From Streptomyces virginiae (GTDB lineage Bacteria > Actinomycetota > Actinomycetes > Streptomycetales > Streptomycetaceae), in NCBI RefSeq assembly GCF_000720455.1, contig NZ_JOAK01000007.1, positions 1 to 64,000 on the forward strand: a stretch of 64,000 nt of DNA. Direction: 5' to 3'. Below, one piece after another: positions 8,149-18,951 of this stretch. The translations under genes and the position numbers were made by a program. Under the pieces are notes generated by a model. The model made no database searches and was not told the origin of the DNA. It saw only the letters and a list, made by a program, of their open reading frames with translations. Each line of letters begins with the position of its first letter. The first letter of the stretch is position 1.

Positions 8149-8787
8149 GTGAGGATCACGGGCGACGGTACGACCGGGGGCACCCCCGTACGGAGTGACA
8201 CCGGGCCGTACCCGCTGCACGGTGCTGCGGTCGGATCCGCGCGCCGTCAGCCGGAGTCGACGCCGGTCCAGCCGGTGGGCGGGGACCCCGCGCCCGAGGA
8301 GATCGGCTACCGCGGGCCGACGGCGTGCGCCGCCGCCGGCATCACCTACCGACAGCTCGACTACTGGGCCCGCACCGGGCTGGTGGAGCCCAGTGTGCGG
8401 GCCGCGTACGGGTCGGGGACGCAGCGCCTCTACAGCTTCCGCGACGTTGTGGTCCTCAAGATCGTCAAGCGCTTCCTGGACACCGGTGTCGCGCTGCAGA
8501 ACATCCGCACGGCCGTGCAGCACCTGCACGACCGCGAACTCGCGGACCTCGAGCGGATGACGCTGATGAGCGACGGCGCCACGGTGTACGAGTGCACCTC
8601 GCCGGACCAGGTCGTGAGCCTCCTCCAGGGCGGGCAGGGCGTCTTCGGCATCGCCGTGGGCGTGGTGTGGCGCGACGTGCAGAGCGCGCTGGCGCAGCTG
8701 CACGGGGAGCGGGTGGACACCGGCGAGACCCTGGTCGGGCACAACCCGACGGACGAACTGGCGGCCCGCCGCAACCGCGCCGTCTGA
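8149..8787 (+). CDS. MerR-family regulator, Rv1830 (ResR/McdR) type
   Basis: 212 residues. A disordered N-terminus of about 50 residues is followed by a MerR helix-turn-helix (about 55-120, with ITYRQLDYWARTGLVEP and RLYSFRDVVVLKIVKRFLD) and a C-terminal sensor-less domain. It is the counterpart of mycobacterial Rv1830, a regulator of growth and division named ResR or McdR. It has its own promoter (TTGACG/TACCTT) and two palindromes upstream, and a good Shine-Dalgarno before the GTG. The gene closes the syntenic garA-MerR-DUF151-MerR block. Confidence 0.88.
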   Translation: MRITGDGTTGGTPVRSDTGPYPLHGAAVGSARRQPESTPVQPVGGDPAPEEIGYRGPTACAAAGITYRQLDYWARTGLVEPSVRAAYGSGTQRLYSFRDVVVLKIVKRFLDTGVALQNIRTAVQHLHDRELADLERMTLMSDGATVYECTSPDQVVSLLQGGQGVFGIAVGVVWRDVQSALAQLHGERVDTGETLVGHNPTDELAARRNRAV

Positions 8788-8830
8788 CCGGGGCTCCGGG
8801 GTGTCAGTGGCGTAGGGCAGCATCGGTGCT

Positions 8831-10234
8831 GTGAGAGCCGCTCCGACCATCCTGCACCTGGACATGGACGCCTTCTACGCCTCCGTCGAGCAGGCGTCGA
8901 AGCCGAGCCTGCGCGGCAAGGCCGTCATCGTCGGCGGGCTCGGACCGCGCGGGGTCGTCGCCACCGCCTCGTACGAGGCCAGGCGGTTCGGGGTGCACTC
9001 GGCGATGCCGATGGGCCAGGCCCGCAGGCTCTGTCCGAACGGCGCCTACCTGATCCCGCGCTTCACGCTCTACCGGCAGGTCAGCGACATCGTGATGGCC
9101 ATGCTCCGGGAGCTGTCGCCGCTGGTCGAGCCGCTCAGCCTGGACGAGGCCTTCGTGGACCTGGAGGCGGGAGGCGTCGCCTTCGACTCGGACTCCGCCC
9201 GGGCCACGGGCGAGCGGCTGCGGGCCGACATCAGGGCCGCCACGGGGCTCAGCGGGTCCGTCGGGCTGGCGGGGTCGAAGATGCTGGCCAAGGTGGCCTC
9301 CGAGGAGGCCAAGCCGGCCGGGCTGCTGCTGATCGAGCCCGGGACCGAGCGGGAACTGCTCGCACCGATGTCCGTACGGACCCTGCCAGGGGTGGGACCG
9401 GCCACGGGGGAACACCTGCGCCGCGCCGGGATCACCACGGTGGGGGAGCTGGCGGAGGCCGGCGAGGACGAGCTGGTCCGGATGGTGGGGCGCGCGCACG
9501 GCGCGGGGCTGTACCGGATGGCACTGGGGCTGGACGACCGGCCGGTGGTCGCCGAGCGGGACGCGAAGTCGGTGTCGGTCGAGGACACCTTCGACGTGGA
9601 CCTCCACGACCGGGTGCGGATCCGGGGCGAGGTGCAGCGGCTGGCGGACCGGTGCGTGCGGCGGCTGCGGGGCTCGGGGCACTCCGGGCGCACGATCGTG
9701 CTCAAGGTGCGGCGCTACGACTTCTCCACGCTGACGCGGTCCGAGACGCTGCGCGGGCCCACGGACGATCCGGCCGTCGTGCGCGAGGCCGCCGCGCGGC
9801 TGCTGGAGGCGGTGGACACCACGGGCGGGGTGCGACTGCTGGGGGTGGGGGTGACGGGGCTGGCGGACTACACGCAGGAGGACCTCTTCGCGCAGTCGTC
9901 CGCAGCGGAGGCGGAGGCGGAGGCGGCAGAGCACGAGGACGACGGTGCGGGCGGTGCGGCGGAGCCGGAGGCGACCGTCGGGGGCGCGGGGCCTTCGGAG
10001 GGGCCGGAGCGGTCCGCCGAGCCGCAGGAGGCTCCGGAGCGCCGCTGGACGGCCGGGAGCGACGTACGGCACGTCCTGTACGGGCCGGGGTGGGTGCAGG
10101 GCAGCGGGGTCGGGCGGGTGACCGTGCGGTTCGAGCAGCCCGGATCGGAGCCCGGCCGGGTGCGGACCTTCCGGGTGGACGACCCGGATCTGGCGCCGTC
10201 CGACCCGTTGCCGCTGGTGGGGGACCTTTCGTAG
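8831..10234 (+). CDS. dinB: DNA polymerase IV (Y family) with Tudor-like C-terminal extension
   Basis: 467 residues; standard DinB is about 350-400. Catalytic carboxylates: D11 in LDMDAFYASVE, and D105-E106 in SLDEAF. The steric-gate aromatic follows at F15/Y16. The thumb helix-hairpin-helix (LPGVGPATGEHLRRAGI) and little finger follow. After residue about 355 there is a Glu/Ala-rich linker and then a separate 45-residue module (about 411-455) of the pattern VRHxxYGxGWVxGSGxGRVTVRFE. This resembles the Tudor domain at the C-terminus of UvrD/PcrA helicases. It performs translesion synthesis. No clear Shine-Dalgarno precedes the GTG. Confidence 0.93.
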   Translation: MRAAPTILHLDMDAFYASVEQASKPSLRGKAVIVGGLGPRGVVATASYEARRFGVHSAMPMGQARRLCPNGAYLIPRFTLYRQVSDIVMAMLRELSPLVEPLSLDEAFVDLEAGGVAFDSDSARATGERLRADIRAATGLSGSVGLAGSKMLAKVASEEAKPAGLLLIEPGTERELLAPMSVRTLPGVGPATGEHLRRAGITTVGELAEAGEDELVRMVGRAHGAGLYRMALGLDDRPVVAERDAKSVSVEDTFDVDLHDRVRIRGEVQRLADRCVRRLRGSGHSGRTIVLKVRRYDFSTLTRSETLRGPTDDPAVVREAAARLLEAVDTTGGVRLLGVGVTGLADYTQEDLFAQSSAAEAEAEAAEHEDDGAGGAAEPEATVGGAGPSEGPERSAEPQEAPERRWTAGSDVRHVLYGPGWVQGSGVGRVTVRFEQPGSEPGRVRTFRVDDPDLAPSDPLPLVGDLS

Positions 10235-10274
10235 GAGGGGGCGCTACACCGGGGCGCAGCCCTCGTCGTGGAGC

Positions 10275-10640
10275 TCAGCCCTCGTCGCCCGCCAGGCGGC
10301 CGAAGTCGCGGTGGAAGTCGGACGGAAGGGTCGTGTCCAGGCCGTAGTGGTGGTAAAGCTGGAGTTCCTGCTCGGGAGACAGGTGGCGGCCGACGCCGAA
10401 ATCCGGTGCGTCCTTGATGAGGGAGCGTTCGAAGGGCACCCGCAGGGTCTCGCCGACCATCTCGCTCGGCTCCAGCGGGACGAAGGCGTCCCGGCTGAAC
10501 AGGCCGGTGCGGACGGCAGCCCATTCCGGGACACCTGTGGCATCGTCGAGGTAGACCTCGTCGATGGTGCCGATCTTGGCACCGTTGCGGTCGAACGCCT
10601 TGCGGCCGATCAGGCTGCGCGGATCGATGTCGGTCTGCAC
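10275..10640 (-). CDS. PRC-barrel domain protein
   Basis: 121 residues. The N-terminal 75 residues form a PRC-barrel (LIGRKAFDRNGAKIGTIDEVYLDD, then AVRTGLF, FVPLEPSE). The C-terminal 45 are an acidic and aromatic tail with LSPEQELQLYHHYGLD. Proteins of this kind are frequent in actinobacteria and are thought to be stress or RNA/protein-binding adaptors; the role is unknown. The start is set at the GTG at 10640, which has a perfect GGAGGGA just upstream; a longer reading frame to 10907 has no such site and would enter the glycine riboswitch on the opposite strand. Divergent from gcvP. Confidence 0.85.
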   Translation of the reverse strand: MQTDIDPRSLIGRKAFDRNGAKIGTIDEVYLDDATGVPEWAAVRTGLFSRDAFVPLEPSEMVGETLRVPFERSLIKDAPDFGVGRHLSPEQELQLYHHYGLDTTLPSDFHRDFGRLAGDEG

Positions 10641-10759
10641 GGTCCCTCCAAATGGTCGCAACTGCTCCGTAATGACTACAGAAGTGCATTTCCCCACAGG
10701 AGGCCACTCGGGGAGCCCCTTGAACCCCGCTGGTAGTCTGGATGACGGCTGTCGACCCT

Positions 10760-10980
10760 GTGCGGGAGAGTCCTCCGAATGAGCAAGGCGGAGGCGCCGA
10801 AGGAGCAAATCCTCCCCGGAATCTCTCAGGCATACGTACCGCACGGACGAGGCCACTCTGGAAAGCAGGGGCGGTACCGGGCGCGCAGTGCCGGTCCTTC
10901 CCCTCACCGACGGTGAAAGCCGGATGCCCGCGGGAGACCCCTGTGGCGTCCGGTGAAACTCTCAGGTTGAGATGACAGAG
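10760..10980 (+). ncRNA. Tandem glycine riboswitch controlling gcvP
   Basis: Two glycine aptamers in series. The first is closed by GTGCGG (10760-10765) and CCGCAC (10839-10844). It carries the conserved GGGAGAGTCC, the AGGCGCCGAAGGAGCAA core and GGAATCTCTCAGG. The second is closed by CTCTG (10856-10860) and CAGAG (10976-10980). It has the matching GCGGGAGACCCC, CACCGACGGTGAAAGCCGGATGC-type core and GTGAAACTCTCAGG. Cooperative glycine binding turns on glycine cleavage genes in other bacteria. It begins shortly after a possible -10 TAGTCT (10734-10739) and ends 68 bases before gcvP. Confidence 0.93.
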
Positions 10981-10982
10981 GG

Positions 10983-11044
10983 GGAGGCCGTCCGGGTGCC
11001 CGCGCCGTGGTGCCCCTCGCAGGTCATATGACCAGGAGGCCTCC
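10983..11044 (+). promoter_or_regulatory. Riboswitch expression platform with sequesterable Shine-Dalgarno
   Basis: The gcvP Shine-Dalgarno AGGAGG (11034-11039) lies within the perfect palindrome GGAGGCCTCC (11035-11044). An upstream GGAGGCC at 10983-10989, directly after aptamer 2, can pair with GGCCTCC at 11038-11044. Next to it is another perfect 12-bp palindrome, GGTCATATGACC (11022-11033). No T-rich terminator is present, which suggests translational control. Confidence 0.5.
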
Positions 11045-11048
11045 GTAC

Positions 11049-13934
<2,886 letters not shown>

Positions 13935-13970
13935 GGCACCCCGCCTTTGACGTCCGTCGTATGACATGAC

Positions 13971-14011
13971 GAAGGGGCCGGCCCGGGAGACTCTCCCGGG
14001 CCGGCCCCTTC
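13971..14011. terminator. Bidirectional hairpin terminator after gcvP
   Basis: A 20-bp perfect inverted repeat (13971-13990 against 13992-14011) with GAAGGGG and CCCCTTC ends lies between convergent gcvP and the DUF5999 gene. Confidence 0.8.
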
Positions 14012-14029
14012 GTCATGGGACCTCGTCGT

Positions 14030-14275
14030 CTAGGCAGCCGCGAGCGGGCGGTGCGGGGCGATGATCTGCCCGTCCGGCAGCAGCTCACCGGTGTCCTCGA
14101 AGAGCAGGACGCCGTTGCACAGCAGGCTCCAGCCCTGCTCCGGGTGATTGGCCACCGGGCGCGCGGCCTCCCGGTCGGCGGATTCGGCAGACGGGCAGGC
14201 TGGCTGGTGCTGGCACATGGATGCGTTCTTTCGCTGCGGTGTGGTCTGTGTGCTACGGCTCGATACCTGGTTCAT
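14030..14275 (-). CDS. DUF5999 family protein
   Basis: 81 residues from the ATG at 14275, which has AGGGGGA upstream. The conserved domain starts at the internal Met (14218) with MCQHQPACPSAESADREAAR and continues with HPEQGWSLLCNG and FEDTGELLPDGQII, a signature of small Streptomyces proteins. Three cysteines (two near the start, one in LLCNG) could bind a metal, but this is unproven. If the internal start is used the protein is 62 residues. Function unknown; the family is abundant in actinomycetes. Confidence 0.8.
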   Translation of the reverse strand: MNQVSSRSTQTTPQRKNASMCQHQPACPSAESADREAARPVANHPEQGWSLLCNGVLLFEDTGELLPDGQIIAPHRPLAAA

Positions 14276-14479
14276 GGCCGTCCCCCTGGGTCATCCCCGC
14301 AGCCGCGGGGCGCTTGCCATCAGTGTTCCCCCACGACAGCTGCTTCGCAGGGATTTCCCGGCAGCTGTCCTCATGGATTGATGACGCATCACTCGTGCGG
14401 GCGGTTCAGGCCAACTCCCCTGTCATTTCGGATGGTTCGCGGGTGGCCCGGGCGGGCTAGGCCGAATGGGTCAATCGGG

Positions 14480-15100
14480 TCAGGCGGCGGGCGCGGCCAG
14501 TGACGGCGGGACCGGTGCCGTCGCGGGAGTGAGCCGATGGGTCAGCACGGGCAGGAGTTCGGAGACCGGATGCGGCCGGTACGCGGCGATCCCGGGCGGG
14601 GCCGGGGCCAGCGGCACCAGCAGGTCCTCGCCGGCGGGCAGCCCGGCGGAGGCGTCCGCACCCACCGCCCCGTGCAGCCACAGCGTCAGCATGTAGAGCT
14701 CCGGTACGGAGAGCAGCCGGGGCTGGTAGCCGGTGGCGAGCAGTTCGGCCTGGCGCAGCGCCCGCTCGGTGGCGGCGACGTAGGGACCCTCGAAGAAGTG
14801 GGAGAAGGCCCAGCCGTCGGGCGTCAGCCGGGTGTCCGCCGCCGCGACGTGGCGGTCCCCGCTGCGGATCAGGAACCGCCATCCGACGAGCCGCGTACGG
14901 GGCGGCCGGCCGGCGGACGCCAGGTCCGAGAGGTTCAGCCGGTCCAGGACGTGGACCGGGAGGGGCAGCTCGGCGGTCAGCGGCCCCTGGATCGCGCGCA
15001 GGGACGGGGTGTGCGCCTCGTGGACGGCGGTGGGGGAACCGAGTGCCGCGAGGACGCTGCGCAGGGCGGGTGCGGGAGCCGGGGGGACATGCAGCGGCAT
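14480..15100 (-). CDS. Conserved hypothetical protein
   Basis: 206 residues, no signal peptide or membrane segment. Ala/Leu/Pro-rich, with LVGWRFLIRSGDRHVAAADT in the middle, then FFEGPYVAATERALRQAE and a C-terminal region containing LYMLTLWLHG. I do not recognise a family. The start is the ATG at 15100, with GAGAGG 8 bases upstream; the reading frame further up to 15247 has different codon character. The long upstream gap (to 15593) probably holds promoters for this gene and the divergent ligase gene. Confidence 0.65.
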   Translation of the reverse strand: MPLHVPPAPAPALRSVLAALGSPTAVHEAHTPSLRAIQGPLTAELPLPVHVLDRLNLSDLASAGRPPRTRLVGWRFLIRSGDRHVAAADTRLTPDGWAFSHFFEGPYVAATERALRQAELLATGYQPRLLSVPELYMLTLWLHGAVGADASAGLPAGEDLLVPLAPAPPGIAAYRPHPVSELLPVLTHRLTPATAPVPPSLAAPAA

Positions 15101-15593
15101 GGTGGGTCGCCTCTCACTTGGGAGACCTGGATCGGGGGCAGGTGCGGGACGGCGCTGTCGCATTCTGGGGCCAGAGGGGGGCCGAGGGGCAATGGCCGCG
15201 CGCCAACTCTCTGCCTCGTTTGCGGAGTTTATACGACATGTGTTCACGCAGTGTTTCGGCTAGCTGTCCCGCCTATTGCCGACAAGGCGCTTACCGGTCC
15301 CGCTGACATGGCATTCATGCCGGATGCGCGCGAACGTGCCGCGCTGACCTCGGAGGTTACCGGAAGGGGGCTCGGCTGGAAAGCACCTGTTTTCCGGGAC
15401 GGGCAAATGCCACGCGGAATTTGCATGGAACGACTTGCCGGATGAATGTGCCGAAGCGCCCATCGGCCAACCCGGCGCGCGCTCCTCGCCACGCACGCCC
15501 CCGCCGCGTTATGGATCACGCTGCCGGGGCATCATCGACCGTAACGCGCGCCTGGGTGCCCCGAGCCAGGCCCACTCGAGGAGGGACGCTTCG
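15101..15593. other. 493-bp intergenic region, no gene seen
   Basis: Between two divergent genes. A relatively AT-rich patch (TTTGCGGAGTTTATACGACATG at about 15218-15240) could hold the minus-strand promoter. Open frames here show no Streptomyces codon bias or family resemblance. GAGGAGGGA at 15578-15586 is the Shine-Dalgarno of the downstream gene. Confidence 0.4.
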
Positions 15594-17126
15594 ATGGGGG
15601 AGAAGGTCGTGGCGGGCGGATTCGACCTGTCCGATCGGCAGCGGTATCGAAGGAAACTCCACGAGTGTCTGGAGGGACTGGAGCGACTTCTGGCGGAGAA
15701 GAGGTTCGATCGCCCGAAGAACATGATGGGGCTGGAGATCGAGTTGAATCTCGCGGGAACCGACGGGATGCCGCGAATGGTGAATGCCCAGGTGCTGGAG
15801 CGGATTGCCAGCCCCGATTTCCAGACCGAACTGGGAATGTTCAATCTGGAGGTGAACGTCCTGCCGCACCGGCTCGGCGGCCGGGTATTCGACCAGCTCG
15901 CCGAGGAACTCAGCGCGGGCCTCGGCTACGCCCACCGGCAGGCCGCGGGGATCGACGCCGGAGTGGTGATGATCGGCATCCTGCCGACGCTCTCCCGCGC
16001 GGACCTCGTCGCCGGCAACCTCTCGGCGGTGGACCGCTACTCCCTGCTGAACGAGCAGATCCTGATGATGCGCGGGGAGGACTTCACGCTCGACATCGAC
16101 GGCGTCGAGCGGCTGATCTGGACCTCCGGGTCGATCGTGCCCGAGGCCGCCTGCACCTCCGTACAGCTGCACCTGCAGGTGACGCCCGCCCGGTTCTCCG
16201 CCGTGTGGAACGCGGCGCAGGCCGTGACCGCGGCGCAGATAGCCGTCGGCGCCAACTCGCCCTTCCTGTTCGGGCGCGAGCTGTGGCGGGAGTCGCGGCC
16301 GCCGCTGTTCACGCAGGCCACCGACACCCGGCCGCCGGAGCTGCAGGCCCAGGGCGTGCGGCCGCGCACCTGGTTCGGGGAGCGTTGGGTGGACTCGGCG
16401 TACGAGCTCTTCGCCGAGAACGTCCGCTACTTCCCCTCCCTGCTGCCGATCTGCGACGAGGAGGAGCCCCTGCGGGTGCTGGCCGAGGGCGGGGTGCCGA
16501 GCCTGCAGGAGCTGGTCCTGCACAACGGCACCGTCTACCGCTGGAACCGGCCCGTGTACGGGGTGGCGGACGGAGTGCCGCACCTGCGGGTGGAGAACCG
16601 GGTGCTGCCGGCCGGGCCGACGGTCACCGACGTCGTCGCGAACGCCGCCTTCTACTACGGGCTCGTCCGCACCCTCGCGGACGAGCCGCGCCCGGTGTGG
16701 ACCCGGCTGCCCTTCGCCGAGGCGGAGGCGAACTTCGACGCGGCCTGTCGGTACGGGATCGACGCGCGGCTGCGGTGGCCGCGCCGGGGCCGGGCCGGCG
16801 GCCTGGTCAGCGTGCCGGCGGTACGGCTGGTCCTGGACGAGCTGCTGCCCATGGCGGCGGCGGGCCTGGACGCCTGGGGCATCGAGCCTGCGGACCGGGA
16901 CCACTACCTCGGCATCATCGAGGAGCGCTGCCGGCGACGGGTGAACGGCGCGACCTGGCAGGTGGACACCTACCACCGGGCGCTCGCCGCGGGGCTGGAG
17001 CGGGACGAGGCCCTGGCCGCGACCACCCGGCGCTACAGCGAGCTCATGCACAAGGGCGACCCCGTGCACACCTGGCCCGTGGGGCTGACGGAGGAGGTGA
17101 GCGCGGCGGTGCCCGTCGTGCGCTGA
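15594..17126 (+). CDS. GCS2-type glutamate-cysteine ligase family protein
   Basis: 510 residues, carboxylate-amine ligase fold. The N-terminal MMGLEIELNL provides the ATP/Mg2+ glutamates. SVQLHLQVTP, GANSPFLFG, the RxENRVLPAGPT segment and the C-terminal histidine/arginine patches are as in the YbdK/GCS2 superfamily. Members join glutamate to an amine, usually cysteine. Streptomyces uses mycothiol rather than glutathione, so the true substrate is uncertain. The ATG is preceded by GAGGAGGGA with good spacing. Longer upstream reading is unlikely because codon bias is lost. It is a single gene with the next one 94 bp downstream. Confidence 0.8.
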   Translation: MGEKVVAGGFDLSDRQRYRRKLHECLEGLERLLAEKRFDRPKNMMGLEIELNLAGTDGMPRMVNAQVLERIASPDFQTELGMFNLEVNVLPHRLGGRVFDQLAEELSAGLGYAHRQAAGIDAGVVMIGILPTLSRADLVAGNLSAVDRYSLLNEQILMMRGEDFTLDIDGVERLIWTSGSIVPEAACTSVQLHLQVTPARFSAVWNAAQAVTAAQIAVGANSPFLFGRELWRESRPPLFTQATDTRPPELQAQGVRPRTWFGERWVDSAYELFAENVRYFPSLLPICDEEEPLRVLAEGGVPSLQELVLHNGTVYRWNRPVYGVADGVPHLRVENRVLPAGPTVTDVVANAAFYYGLVRTLADEPRPVWTRLPFAEAEANFDAACRYGIDARLRWPRRGRAGGLVSVPAVRLVLDELLPMAAAGLDAWGIEPADRDHYLGIIEERCRRRVNGATWQVDTYHRALAAGLERDEALAATTRRYSELMHKGDPVHTWPVGLTEEVSAAVPVVR

Positions 17127-17220
17127 GTGCCCCGCCGCGCCCGGCGCCCTCCCGTGACCGCCCGACCGCGCTCCCCGTGACCTCGCCTCGGTGATCCGCC
17201 CGCCCGGCCGACGAGGCAGT

Positions 17221-18060
17221 ATGGGGTGGTCGCAACGGGATGGCAGGACGGAGTCGGGCGTGCGGGCTGAGCCGGAGCCGGTGTTCGTGGAGCTGGGCGA
17301 GGACGGGCGGCGGGACCTCCTGCGCACCGAGACCCTGCTCGTCCTGGCGCTGTCGCTGGGGGCGAGCGGGGTCTCGGCCCTGATCAGCTTCATCGGCTCG
17401 CTGACCAAGCCGGGCGGTCTGAAGGACCAGGCCGCCACCCTCAACGGCTCCTACGCCCCCGGCCGGCCCTGGCTGGACCTGGCCTGGCAGCTGTTCGGCA
17501 TCGCGAGCGCGCTGGTCCCCGTACTGCTGGTGGCGCACCTGCTGACCCGGGAGGGCGCGCCGGGGCTGCGGGTGCTGGGCTTCGACCGGACCCGGCCGCT
17601 GTGGGACCTGGGCCGCGGCGCCCTCGTCGCGGCGGGGATCGGGAGCGCCGGCCTGGCCTTCTACCTGGGGGCGCGGGCCGCCGGCTTCAACCTCACGGTG
17701 GTGCCGGAGGCCCTGCCCGACGTGTGGTGGAAGTTCCCCGTGCTGATCCTCTCCGCGTTCCAGAACGCGGTCGTGGAAGAGGTCATCGTGCTGGCCTACC
17801 TGCTGCGCCGGCTCGGCCAGCTGGGCTGGTCGCCGATGGCGGCGCTGGCCGCCAGCTCGCTGCTGCGCGGCTCCTACCACCTGTACCAGGGCATCGGCGG
17901 CTTCATCGGCAACGTGGTGATGGGCGTCGTCTTCGTGCTGGCCTACCGCCGCTGGGGACGGGTCGGGCCGCTCGTCGCCGCGCACGCGCTGCTCGACATC
18001 GTGGCCTTCGGCGGGTACGCCCTGCTCGCGGGCAAGGTGGGCTGGCTGCCCACGCCCTGA
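17221..18060 (+). CDS. CPBP family intramembrane protein, variant motif
   Basis: 279 residues from ATG 17221 (GTG 17260 also possible) with about seven hydrophobic segments. The CPBP/Abi core is recognisable: VVEEVIVLAYLLRRL (paired glutamates), LLRGSYHLYQG (His) and VAAHALLDIVAF (HxxxD). The glutamate motif is EEVIVL where proteolytic members have EExxxR, so the arginine is displaced. CPBP proteins process prenylated substrates or modulate bacteriocin immunity and signalling; here the substrate is unknown. The N-terminal 40 residues are hydrophilic. Confidence 0.78.
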   Translation: MGWSQRDGRTESGVRAEPEPVFVELGEDGRRDLLRTETLLVLALSLGASGVSALISFIGSLTKPGGLKDQAATLNGSYAPGRPWLDLAWQLFGIASALVPVLLVAHLLTREGAPGLRVLGFDRTRPLWDLGRGALVAAGIGSAGLAFYLGARAAGFNLTVVPEALPDVWWKFPVLILSAFQNAVVEEVIVLAYLLRRLGQLGWSPMAALAASSLLRGSYHLYQGIGGFIGNVVMGVVFVLAYRRWGRVGPLVAAHALLDIVAFGGYALLAGKVGWLPTP

Positions 18061-18145
18061 CGCGGCGGTGCACCCGATCGGCCCCGCACGGCGGGGCCGC
18101 GGGCCGCGGCGGTGCGACGCTGGGGGGAGTGAGGAGGCGCGCGCT

Positions 18146-18862
18146 GTGGCCGTCATGGACTCCCTGGTGCCGTTCGCCCCGTTCCTGGTGCCCGTGGTCA
18201 GCGGCCTGGTGGGCGGGGCCAGCCTCCTCATCCGGGACCGCCGCGAGGCGCGCAGCGCCGACCACCACTACCGCAGGCGGCTGGAGAAGGCCCAGCAGGA
18301 GATCCAGTTCATCACCGGCTGGATCCAGGCCAAGGAGCTGGCCCCGACCGACGGCCCGGCCCCCGAGCCGGAACCGGGACGCTGGCTGGACGACCTCTAC
18401 GCGTCGGTGCGCCGAGCCAAGGCGGACACGGGCGGCCGGCACCGGACGGGACCCGTCTCGTTGCGGCGCCTGCTGCTGCTCGGCGAGCTGTCCGGCCCGG
18501 CGAGGAGCATGCGGGTCGCGTACTGGGTCGCCCTGGTCCTGTTCAACGCGACGCTCGCGTGGTCGGTGAACGCCCTCGTCTCCGGGGTACCGGGCTTCAT
18601 GCACGACGAGGGCGTCCCCGAGTCCGAGGAGATCGGCTCCTACCTGGGCGTGGCGCTGACCTTCTTCGTGATCTCGGCCGTCCTGTGGCTGTGGACGGTC
18701 CACCTGGGCAAGGCGGAGCCGGAGCAGGTCTACCGCAAGCGCATCGACTCGGACGCCTGGCGGGAGAACGAGCGGAAGCGACGCGGCGCGGCCGAAGCCG
18801 AGGCGCGGTCGAAGGCGGCCCGCCGGCAGCGCGGCGGGCGGCGGGGCCGGCCCGCGGGCTGA
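18146..18862 (+). CDS. Hypothetical membrane protein
   Basis: 238 residues from the GTG at 18146, which is 8 bases after a GAGGAGG box. An N-terminal hydrophobic segment (about 5-22) is followed by a basic/Gln-rich amphipathic region (YRRRLEKAQQEIQFITGWIQ), two transmembrane helices (about 132-150 and 178-200) and a highly basic C-terminal tail (RKRRGAAEAEARSKAARRQRG). No known family recognised. It lies 85 bp after the CPBP gene on the same strand and may share its transcript. Confidence 0.65.
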   Translation: MAVMDSLVPFAPFLVPVVSGLVGGASLLIRDRREARSADHHYRRRLEKAQQEIQFITGWIQAKELAPTDGPAPEPEPGRWLDDLYASVRRAKADTGGRHRTGPVSLRRLLLLGELSGPARSMRVAYWVALVLFNATLAWSVNALVSGVPGFMHDEGVPESEEIGSYLGVALTFFVISAVLWLWTVHLGKAEPEQVYRKRIDSDAWRENERKRRGAAEAEARSKAARRQRGGRRGRPAG

Positions 18863-18951
18863 CCCGCCCCGGCCCCCGTGCCCGCCCCCGCCCGCCGCCG
18901 CGCCGGTGCCCGCGCCCCGGTCCTTACGCCGCGCCACACCTGCCGTGCGGT

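Noticed and set aside
10641..10907. Extension of the PRC-barrel gene to 10907
   Set aside because: The extra segment is antisense to the glycine riboswitch; the GTG at 10640 has a strong Shine-Dalgarno.
14286..14312. CRISPR type I-E repeat-like sequence (CATCCCCGCAGCCGCGGGG)
   Set aside because: A single copy with no second repeat, spacer or cas genes; likely a chance hairpin in GC-rich DNA.
18863..18951. Repetitive CCCGCC stretch as possible RNA element
   Set aside because: Simple GC-rich sequence without stable conserved structure.
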